Source: JAICMB01 sp035295125 (lineage in GTDB: Bacteria > Acidobacteriota > Terriglobia > Bryobacterales > Bryobacteraceae). From it: DNA of 64,000 nt. The translations under genes were made by a program, and so were the position numbers. Each line of letters begins with the position of its first letter. Within the stretch, counting starts at the first letter, position 1. Of the stretch, positions 59,401 through 64,000 are shown piece by piece. The stretch spans positions 1 to 64,000 of the forward strand of contig DATGJP010000072.1 of the NCBI GenBank assembly GCA_035295125.1, in the 5' to 3' direction. The notes beneath the pieces were generated by a model. That model made no database searches and had not been told where the DNA came from. It worked only from the letters and a program-made list of their open reading frames with translations.

Positions 59401-60061
59401 ACATCAGGTTGCGCGAATCGGAGGATTCAAATGGATGATGGCCGGTCAACAGCTCGTAAAACACCACGCCGTACGCGAAGATGTCGCTGAGAGCATCCAC
59501 TTCGGCCCCGGCGAACTGGTCGGGCGCCGTATAAAGGAGGGTGCCGATCATCCACCCTTCCTGCGTCAGACGTGTGGAATCGGGCCCCTGCGTCAAGCGG
59601 GCGATGCCGAAATCCATGATCTTAACGCGGCCGTCGGGCCGCATCATGATGTTGGCGGGCTTCACGTCACGATGGACTACGCCGTGGCTGTGGGCGCAAT
59701 GGAGACCGTCTGCTACTTGCGCCATGATGCTGCATTTTTGCAGCAGCGTCAGCGGTTTGTGGGTGGAGATGACATGGTGGAGGTCTTCGCCCTCCAGGTA
59801 CTCCATGGCGAGGAACGGGCGGCCTTCGTGTTCGCCGTATTCGTAGACGGTGACGATGTTTTCGTGGCGCAGCTTGCCGGCCACCTGGGCTTCATTGCGA
59901 AACCGCGCCAGCAGTTCTTTGCCGCCTTCGGTGAGAACCTTGATGGCAACCTGGCGGTCGACGGAGGCATCGAAGCCGAGGTAAACACATCCAAAGCCGC
60001 CGCGACCGAGCTCGTCGACAACTTTGTATCTGCCGATTTGACCGACAGTTCCCTCCGTCAT
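53423..60061 (-). CDS. Giant Ser/Thr protein kinase with TPR-like, PEGA and NTF2-like regions
   Basis: A 2212-residue membrane kinase. The kinase domain spans 11-275: GRGGFGCVY (19-27), K41 in VAIKVL, HRDVKPANI (130-138), DFG at 150-152, and APD at 179-181 in place of APE. Residues about 280-1560 hold some 14 or more repeats of roughly 75-85 residues (GRFDEAL..L...A..YPGD..L), TPR-like with long charged helices. A single membrane helix lies near 1580-1600 (KQIVIAAGAAVVLIAGTLGI). Outside the membrane come about four PEGA-like modules (around 1610, 1685, 1820 and 1890), two 45-residue helical repeats (DW..V......ALQDYL..H..G.HA) and a C-terminal NTF2-like domain (about 2110-2212). It likely senses envelope signals and phosphorylates cytoplasmic proteins. 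Substrates are unknown. Confidence 0.93.
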   Translation of the reverse strand: MTEGTVGQIGRYKVVDELGRGGFGCVYLGFDASVDRQVAIKVLTEGGKELLARFRNEAQVAGKLRHENIVTVYEYGEHEGRPFLAMEYLEGEDLHHVISTHKPLTLLQKCSIMAQVADGLHCAHSHGVVHRDVKPANIMMRPDGRVKIMDFGIARLTQGPDSTRLTQEGWMIGTLLYTAPDQFAGAEVDALSDIFAYGVVFYELLTGHHPFESSDSRNLMYKISFAEPPSIRSYVPECPDALERIVLRLLAKDRELRYQSLEDARFDIEGVRIDLARQRAEELLHEAQDQVEKNDLDSALSLVAEALGLDPSNRAARGLRESLQKQLQHRALLPKIEALMNSAESQLGQRHFQDAVHTLENARKLDPESNTIQARLENARGLLEHSKAADALIAEARRELDQQNLTAAHRTVSEALQHDPQNSLAGELLDKIQHEIERRQREQRIEEALQRAEGLIRADSYDEAIDFLAGLGRDAESPKVERLLSSLRGKRAERERERAIGKLAGESRDLAAAQRFEDARRILEKGLKAFPGEQALLRQLENVKAAASEWEREQAIVRTNAEAGRLAGEGRFDEALNLLSRVGISSPALAESRSRIEQARDAKMRRDAVEKGAAEAAALLQNRQPDAAVKVLEELAARYPGEPLLESGLDLARQASAERRAAEERRNTVEETIRECGRLARQGRFDEASERCASALQRYPDDPSLLRLPERLKRVREEQERTQAIARDASKAASLLDSGRLEEAITFLGQACGTYPGEESLGSLLARAEKELAARKELERAKAEGNSLIGQQQYEEAIQAMERALASFPGNAELDALLGRAREAMEARRREDAIAALVKDARAMAGDRDFEHALLIVERGLNSWPGDQRLLDLRSSIHSDQKQFQRDQTRTQIVDELQRLTREQKFTEARKRADEALKTYAGDADLLRVRNECEMREILARAAAAQGRPQDGLRMLQDSAERFGTHPDWKAQLERLRQDVAAMEQKAAIGKTAEDAVRLANSASFEEALKLLDAGALRWPGEGILETARRSVMDLKKVHDRKIAIQTAATECVQLAEQGRLPEAIEQAAKALNVFPGDATLTQLRKRFDEERQVEERRRRRQQDLDELRGMDAPVARAEGSGKLAEFRSAAERIVSQYPGDEEIRSAAAQPLRHLSDIERAGNAVRERNFAAALEICRQYLTLYPEHVCFRALEADAERGRRAGELEEISRSVERETDLGSRAATLEKAFGQYPDDAWIANELRLTRNKLELVQSMVSQAKAHEAAGAWDLAIEQWTKLASVYEKFPGLAREIERVRAAGERAKTDAIARWIGQIEPLVNAAQFGKARELLMRAIADLPDAAQLRELLRKLDELREKHQRIHDLLGALRKSRERGNWQEFDQQAAEALRWSADDAGLRKTVLEKLMEHARSLADPDWSRAEGLITLVQSADLSYPIPSELLKAIAKGRRTTAIDAALRRASELRNANDMPGALAGLEEALREYPDDSRLQSTRRSIEEQWQKDRAAVREELRQIQSAAERAAQSVDLDPLSARVASIASAVQADADLAAVAAQTGQAIAFRRKQLDRARLAGVLGRYRKQIVIAAGAAVVLIAGTLGIRPLLKSSRDISVTVTSDIAGASVSVAGSQCVTPQCVLKLPPGNYTLTAGKDGFRPISLPLSVSGGQTDLRVPLVFEPLPEVLQINTNFESGSVVLDGRPAGALRDSQFSISGLAPGQHSIRVTGGDAEFSAEWQSAAGARPELIGAVSAKNVQAAVIANAGANGAIACNCDAGPVMVDGSSAGQTKPGSSAALTQLHEGQREISVGGRSMVVDIRPNPAVNVFLALNREVGVLVVNAGQDDARIYINDRLYARRTEHGVLRIPVPVGEYSVRVEKDNYRSPGAQTAVVAKGEEKQIRFALSPAAAVLEIAGAQPHAQLKIDGQAAGETDANGHLRTEVSVGAHAVELTKDGYTPARWETRFDAGAQIRPNQTQIAMAKLPPVTTTENKPVDTEAQDWSRVANSSRIEELQDYVRKHPSGAHEREAQSRIDQLRQAETARKEQADWDAVDRNNKAALQDYLTRHSGSPHAQDARTLLDAIQKRESAASAAAAERERQEKLAEQEKAGKAADAQAIVQVLAEFETAYNNKDPQAMARVYSPLPAGLSSELKQYKSVSFQIRATEQPQVNGDSATVTCTRSLSVVAGGGHYSQPNERVRVSLVKAGSRWTIREISKF

Positions 60062-60815
60062 CGTGCGTGCGGTTGCGTTGCCCCTCCAGCGGTTTCATTA
60101 TACGAAATAACGCTATAAGACCTGCACTTTGGCGTTTTTTCGCCCTCGCTGGATGGACCTGGGCTGTGACTCACACCGGGGAGCATTTCGTTCAATCTGT
60201 CTTGCGGGAAGCCTCTCTTCAGCCGGACAACATCAACTGTGTAGGAGAATACGCCGACCCTTCCGTGATGGGGCCGCGCAAGGAAGTCTCCAAACTGCCG
60301 TACAAACTCTCGCTGGCGAGTTTTGACGCTGTGGGGCTTCTCGTCATGCCTGCCCTAAAACCGAGTCAGTAATCGCCTGCACAGCCTCTGTTCCACACCC
60401 CTCGCTTTGGACAAACGGCAAGAAAGCACAACCGAATTGCACTGGCGCCCGTCACCTCACCGCTAGAGGAAGAGCTTCCCGATCCTGCCTATCCATATCG
60501 CTGAGTTGCCTGGATCCAGGGATGATGTCAAGTCGTCCCCTTCGGAACTGTTCGCTCGGCACGTAAGAAATTGATATCATACGGCCGCGAAAAATTGTCC
60601 TTAGGAAACACTACCAGATATTCCTGGAAAAGATCGGCTAAATATGCAGTATTGGCTCTGGTATGCCGCGCCGGTTCTTTTCGAAGCAAGTAGTTGGCCG
60701 GAACCGCGAACCAGTCAGAAACGGCTTGCGAGTGACACGCAACACCGATAAATTGCGGGTAAGGGAAGCCCGACCGCAGTTGTATCGGGCCAGTCCGTTT
60801 GCTAGTTTGGCGTAG
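60062..60815. other. 754-base gap between kinase and sigma-factor genes
   Basis: It must contain the minus-strand kinase promoter and the plus-strand sigma-factor promoter. No gene is convincing. A plus-strand frame through 60129-60371 and a minus-strand frame from about 60800 to 60528 are open and may be decayed gene pieces, but neither matches a family I know. I see no clear repeat, riboswitch or RNA gene. Confidence 0.5.
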
Positions 60816-62078
60816 ATGCGGGCGCCTGTGCCCGAACAACTCAGCAAGACCATTGAGACCCTTTACCGTTCGGAATCGGGCCGGGTTCTGGCGACGCTGG
60901 TGCGCCTCCTCGGAGATCTGGATCTCGCCGAAGAGGCCATGCAGGAGGCATTCGCCGCCGCGCTGGAATTCTGGTCTCAGACTGGGATTCCGGACAAACC
61001 ACGCCCCTGGCTGATTTCGACGGCACGCTTCAAGGCCATCGACGTCATCCGTCGGCGCGTGCGCTTCGACGGGGCACAGAGAGACCTTCTTGCCCATATG
61101 GAGCCGGGCGTCAACGACGCTCCCGGCACAAACGGAGAGACGGGGGACGAGGAGATCGAGGACGATCGCCTCCGTCTGATCTTCACCTGCTGCCATCCCG
61201 CTCTACCTCCGGAAGTACAAATCGCGCTCACCCTGCGCGAAATCTGCGGCCTGACCACAGAGGAGATTGCCCGGGCATTTCTGGTTACGCCGGCAACGCT
61301 CGCCCAACGCATCGTGCGCGCCAAGGCAAAAATTCGAGAGGAATCGATTCCATACGAAGTGCCGGCTCCGAAGGAGCTGCCGGAGCGACTGGCCGCGGTG
61401 CTTCATGTCATCTATCTTGTCTTTAACGAAGGTTACTCGGCTGCGGCGGGAGCGGAGGTAACGCGGGCTGAGCTAACCGGCGAGGCGATTCGATTGGGAC
61501 GGTTGCTGACCGAACTTCAGCCAGAGCCGGAAGTCATTGGGCTGCTTTCCCTGATGTTACTGCAGGAATCCCGTCGCGCCGCGAGAACGTCTCCGGCCGG
61601 AGAGCTGATTTTGCTGGAAAATCAAGACCGCCTGCTCTGGAACCGCGAACAGATCGCGGAAGGAGTGGCATTAGTGGAGCAAGCCCTGAGCTCCCGCCGC
61701 TTCGGTCCTTACACATTGCAGGCTGCGATTGCAGCAGTTCACGCGGAGGCGGAATCGTCCGCTGCGACCGACTGGCGGCAGATTGCCGCGCTTTACAACC
61801 ACTTGGTGCGGATTCAACCTTCTCCGGTTGTGCTTCTCAATCGCGCCGTTGCCATTGCCATGCGCGACGGTCCGGAGGCTGGTCTGAGGCAGATCGACGC
61901 GCTGTTGGAACGTGGCGAATTGTCGAATTACTACCTGGCACATTCGGCGCGCGCGGATTTGTACCGCAGGCTGGGCAGGACATTTGAGGCTCGGTCTTCT
62001 TATGAGAAAGCTCTGGCGCTGACCCAACAGGAACCGGAGCGGCAGTTCCTGCAAGAGCGGATTCGGCAGCTGAAATAA
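60816..62078 (+). CDS. ECF42-type RNA polymerase sigma factor with C-terminal TPR-like extension
   Basis: A 420-residue ECF sigma factor. Region 2 is in residues 10-80 (ETLYRSESGRVLATLVRLLGDLDLAEEAMQEAFAAALEFW, RPWLISTARFKAIDVIRRR), and region 4 is near 125-190 (LRLIFTCCHPALPPEVQIALTLREICGLTTEEIARAFLVTPATLAQRI). A long extension follows (about 195-420) with helical repeats and the DUF6596 pattern VLHVIYLVFNEGYSA. This architecture defines the ECF42 group, which lacks an anti-sigma factor and is linked to YCII/DGPF proteins, exactly as in the next two genes. The extension is reported to be needed for activity. It probably drives the promoter at 62092. Confidence 0.93.
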   Translation: MRAPVPEQLSKTIETLYRSESGRVLATLVRLLGDLDLAEEAMQEAFAAALEFWSQTGIPDKPRPWLISTARFKAIDVIRRRVRFDGAQRDLLAHMEPGVNDAPGTNGETGDEEIEDDRLRLIFTCCHPALPPEVQIALTLREICGLTTEEIARAFLVTPATLAQRIVRAKAKIREESIPYEVPAPKELPERLAAVLHVIYLVFNEGYSAAAGAEVTRAELTGEAIRLGRLLTELQPEPEVIGLLSLMLLQESRRAARTSPAGELILLENQDRLLWNREQIAEGVALVEQALSSRRFGPYTLQAAIAAVHAEAESSAATDWRQIAALYNHLVRIQPSPVVLLNRAVAIAMRDGPEAGLRQIDALLERGELSNYYLAHSARADLYRRLGRTFEARSSYEKALALTQQEPERQFLQERIRQLK

Positions 62079-62091
62079 AAAACGGAGAGGC

Positions 62092-62117
62092 TGTCGATTT
62101 TCGGTCTCGCGAACGAC
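62092..62117 (+). promoter_or_regulatory. Putative ECF42-dependent promoter
   Basis: TGTCGA at 62092-62097 and CGAC at 62114-62117 are separated by 16 bases. From memory, ECF42 sigma factors recognise TGTCGA at -35 and CGA(T/C)C-like sequence at -10 before DGPF genes. The element lies in the 110-base gap between the sigma gene and the first DGPF gene, about 70 bases before its ATG, just where a target promoter is expected. Confidence 0.6.
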
Positions 62118-62188
62118 TATAGGACGAAGGAACGATGCGCTACGGTTCCTGAGTGAACAGGAAACCCCATGGAAGACGAGGAGAATTC

Positions 62189-62566
62189 ATGCCACAGTAT
62201 ATGGTTGCTGTCTACCGCCCGGACGACTACGACGCGTCCGTCGAAACCGAAGCGACTATCGAGGCGATCCACGCGCTCAACCGCGAATTGATTGCTGCCG
62301 GCGCGAGGAAGTTCGCCTGCGGCCTTTCCCCGGTCGGCAACGCCAAGTCGCTACGGGCCCAGCCCGACGGCAAGGTGCTCGTAACCGACGGGCCGTACAC
62401 CGAGACCAAGGAGCACATAGGCGGTTTCTGGATTCTTGAAGCCGCTGATATGGATGAGGCGCTGGCGTGGGCGCGCAAAGGCGCCGTCGCCTGCCGTGCG
62501 TCAGGCGAGGTGCGCGAGATTCTTTTCCGCCCGGCTCCGGAACAGGGACCTGGCGAAAGTAAGTAA
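62189..62566 (+). CDS. YCII-related DGPF-domain protein
   Basis: About 125 residues from ATG 62189 with GAGGAG upstream. The fold is YCII/PhnB-like ferredoxin (MPQYMVAVYRPDDY at the start) and it carries the family signature VTDGPYTETKEHIGGFWILEA, where DGPY stands for DGPF. It ends with VREILFRPAPE. These small proteins are encoded next to ECF42 sigma factors, and their biochemical function is unknown. It is likely transcribed with the following paralogue from the TGTCGA promoter. Confidence 0.93.
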   Translation: MPQYMVAVYRPDDYDASVETEATIEAIHALNRELIAAGARKFACGLSPVGNAKSLRAQPDGKVLVTDGPYTETKEHIGGFWILEAADMDEALAWARKGAVACRASGEVREILFRPAPEQGPGESK

Positions 62567-62609
62567 ACAACCTGGCCACGTTCCCCAATCCACTATTAGG
62601 AGAAGAACA

Positions 62610-63011
62610 ATGAAATACATCTGTCTGGGATACTACGACAAAAGCAAATTTGACGGCATGACTGAGGCCGAGCGAAACGCCATGTTCGACTTATGCCTTG
62701 AATACGACGACCATCTTCGCGCCAACGGGCAATGGGGTGGTGGCGAGGCGCTTCAGGGCCCGGAAACCGCCCTGACCCTGTATTGGAAGAACGGCAAAGT
62801 CGCCACTACAGACGGTCCCTACGCGGAAACCAAGGAACAACTCGGCGGCATTATCGTCCTTGAGGCGCGGGACATGAATCATGCTGTACAACTCATCGGC
62901 CAGCATCCGTCGCTGGCGTATGGCAACATTTTCGAGATTCGGCCAGCGGGAGACATGAACGAAGTTATCAAGGCAAGCGAGCAGCGACGGAGACAGGCCG
63001 CGGCACACTGA
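62610..63011 (+). CDS. YCII-related DGPF-domain protein
   Basis: A 133-residue paralogue of the previous gene, starting at ATG 62610 with AGGAGA upstream. It has the start MKYICLGYYDKSKFDGMTEAE, the signature TTDGPYAETKEQLGGIIVLEA and a C-terminal ending FEIRPAGDMNEVIKASEQRRR that is longer and more basic than in the first copy. The two DGPF genes are 43 bases apart. Nothing further can be said of its function. Together with the sigma factor it forms the standard ECF42 locus. Confidence 0.93.
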   Translation: MKYICLGYYDKSKFDGMTEAERNAMFDLCLEYDDHLRANGQWGGGEALQGPETALTLYWKNGKVATTDGPYAETKEQLGGIIVLEARDMNHAVQLIGQHPSLAYGNIFEIRPAGDMNEVIKASEQRRRQAAAH

Positions 63012-63155
63012 AAAAGCGGTTTTGTCACTCGCGGAATCGACTGTGCTCTGCCAGGTCCGCGAGCAGCGCGCAGGAGGCAAAGCGCGAACCGTTAAAATCC
63101 TCTTGCGTCATATCGGGCTGACTTAATGTTTTACCGCTGTGCTAGAAAAGGAAAA

Positions 63156-64000
63156 ATGCGAACTATCCTCTCCTGCTCGTTCCTGCTTTTATTCTGCTGT
63201 CCCGAATCTTTCGGTGCTGAAGCAAAGCCTTCAGAGACTACCCCTATTGCTCCGTTCCGAATTGCTGACAACCTGTACTACGTGGGAAGCCAGGACCTTG
63301 CCAGCTACCTCGTCGTCACGATGAAAGGAAATATCCTCATCAATTCAAACCTCGCGAGTTCCCCGCCGCAAATCCGGGCAAGTGTGGAGAAGCTGGGCTT
63401 CTACTGGAGTGATACCAGGATTCTGCTCAACAGCCAGGCGCACTCCGATCATGTGGGCGGGGCAGCGGAGGTGGTTCGTGAGACCCATGCACAGAACATG
63501 GTGATGGACGGCGACGTGAGTGTGGTTGAAACCGGAGCACGCACGGACTTCTTATGGCCGTCACCTAACATCCTCACATACGCTCCTGTTCATGTGGATC
63601 GAGTTCTTCATGACGGGGACACGGTAAGGCTGGGGGATGTGACTCTGACAGCCCACAAGACCCCCGGCCATACGCGCGGATGTACCACGTGGACGATGCG
63701 CTCTCACGTTCCCGGGGAACAAGCGGGAACGATGCGGAATATCGTCATCGTCGGAGGGGTGGGTTTTTGGTCGGAGTACCACTTCGTCGCCACAGCCGGC
63801 CATCCGGTAAGCTACCCGAGCATCGCTCAGGATTTCCAACACACGTTTTCAGAGTTGCTCGCTTTGCCCTGCGACGTATTTCTGGGAGCCCATGGTCAAT
63901 ACTTCGACATGCTCACCAAACTTAAGCAGTATCCGCAGGCCGGTCCCCGTGTTTTTATCGACCCCGCTGGTTATAAAGAGTTTGTCGCTGACGCTCAAGA
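63156..64000 (+). CDS. Subclass B3 metallo-beta-lactamase-like protein (3' end outside window)
   Basis: The frame opens at ATG 63156 (AAAAGG upstream) and stays open to the window edge, 281 complete codons. A signal peptide covers residues 1-20 (MRTILSCSFLLLFCCPESFG). The B3 pattern is clear: YYVGSQDLASYLVVTMKGNILINSNL, then the zinc site SQAHSDHVGG with Q94, H96, D98 and H99, H172 in TPGHTRG, and H246 in LGAHGQYFD. The first zinc ligand, normally His (standard position 116), is Gln, as in GOB-type enzymes. B3 enzymes hydrolyse carbapenems and other beta-lactams in the periplasm, but many environmental homologues have other activities. It may be missing only the last few residues. Confidence 0.88.
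   Translation, partial: MRTILSCSFLLLFCCPESFGAEAKPSETTPIAPFRIADNLYYVGSQDLASYLVVTMKGNILINSNLASSPPQIRASVEKLGFYWSDTRILLNSQAHSDHVGGAAEVVRETHAQNMVMDGDVSVVETGARTDFLWPSPNILTYAPVHVDRVLHDGDTVRLGDVTLTAHKTPGHTRGCTTWTMRSHVPGEQAGTMRNIVIVGGVGFWSEYHFVATAGHPVSYPSIAQDFQHTFSELLALPCDVFLGAHGQYFDMLTKLKQYPQAGPRVFIDPAGYKEFVADAQ

Noticed and set aside
60067..60372. Plus-strand frame of 101 codons before the sigma gene
   Set aside because: There is no ribosome binding site, no domain, and its start overlaps the kinase promoter region. Listed only as part of the gap.

Overview
The window is a GC-rich, densely coded stretch of a bacterial chromosome. It most likely comes from an acidobacterium of the Bryobacterales/Solibacter type. 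Three things support this: two large ADOP-type permeases (the MacB/FtsX-like family expanded in Acidobacteriota), one of them next to a PadR repressor; many secreted proteins with BNR/Asp-box, LamG, BACON, PA14 and TPR modules; and a tmRNA whose reading frame gives the short tag ANTQFAYAA, which I recall as the Solibacter tag. No prophage, insertion sequence, CRISPR array, rRNA or tRNA gene is visible. The mobile-looking DNA consists of short intergenic palindromes, some arranged as inverted pairs like REPINs.

Layout, 0-15 kb: a secreted VPS10/BNR protein, a PA14 protein, a frameshifted ADOP permease, and a convergent LytS-LytTR two-component pair preceded by a cytochrome P460. An unknown gene follows, then a CstA-YbdD pyruvate/peptide uptake unit with a small membrane protein, a CDF metal exporter and a RelE-type toxin-antitoxin pair.

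15-25 kb: a five-gene minus-strand operon (di-heme oxidoreductase, methyltransferase, flavin reductase, DUF1844, and a fused metallo-hydrolase/RibF). A plus-strand operon of overlapping genes follows (MazG, GNAT, N-succinylamino-acid racemase/MenC, EamA, MFS).

25-38 kb: a membrane FG-GAP protein with a possible DNA-binding N-terminus, a 1306-residue surface protein with three C-terminal repeats, a GH18 chitinase, an S41 peptidase/ChaN-like/SDR operon, clpS and ssrA head to head, an ankyrin protein and a beta-lactamase-like hydrolase.

38-51 kb: a TPR protein, a PadR-ADOP pair, an alpha/beta hydrolase, a nitrilase-family amidohydrolase with an OmpA protein, a second LytS-LytTR pair with a LamG-like secreted protein, and an FAD monooxygenase.

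51-64 kb: an outer-membrane barrel, a 2212-residue Ser/Thr kinase with TPR, PEGA and NTF2-like parts, and an ECF42-type sigma factor followed by two YCII/DGPF proteins. A sequence at 62092-62117 matches the ECF42 target promoter as I remember it. The window ends inside a subclass B3 metallo-beta-lactamase with a Gln-type zinc site.

The most unusual items are the metallo-hydrolase/RibF fusion, the giant kinase, the REPIN-like repeats, the ssrA/clpS arrangement, the ECF42-DGPF unit with its promoter, and the Gln-type B3 enzyme. I saw no single system that is clearly new.
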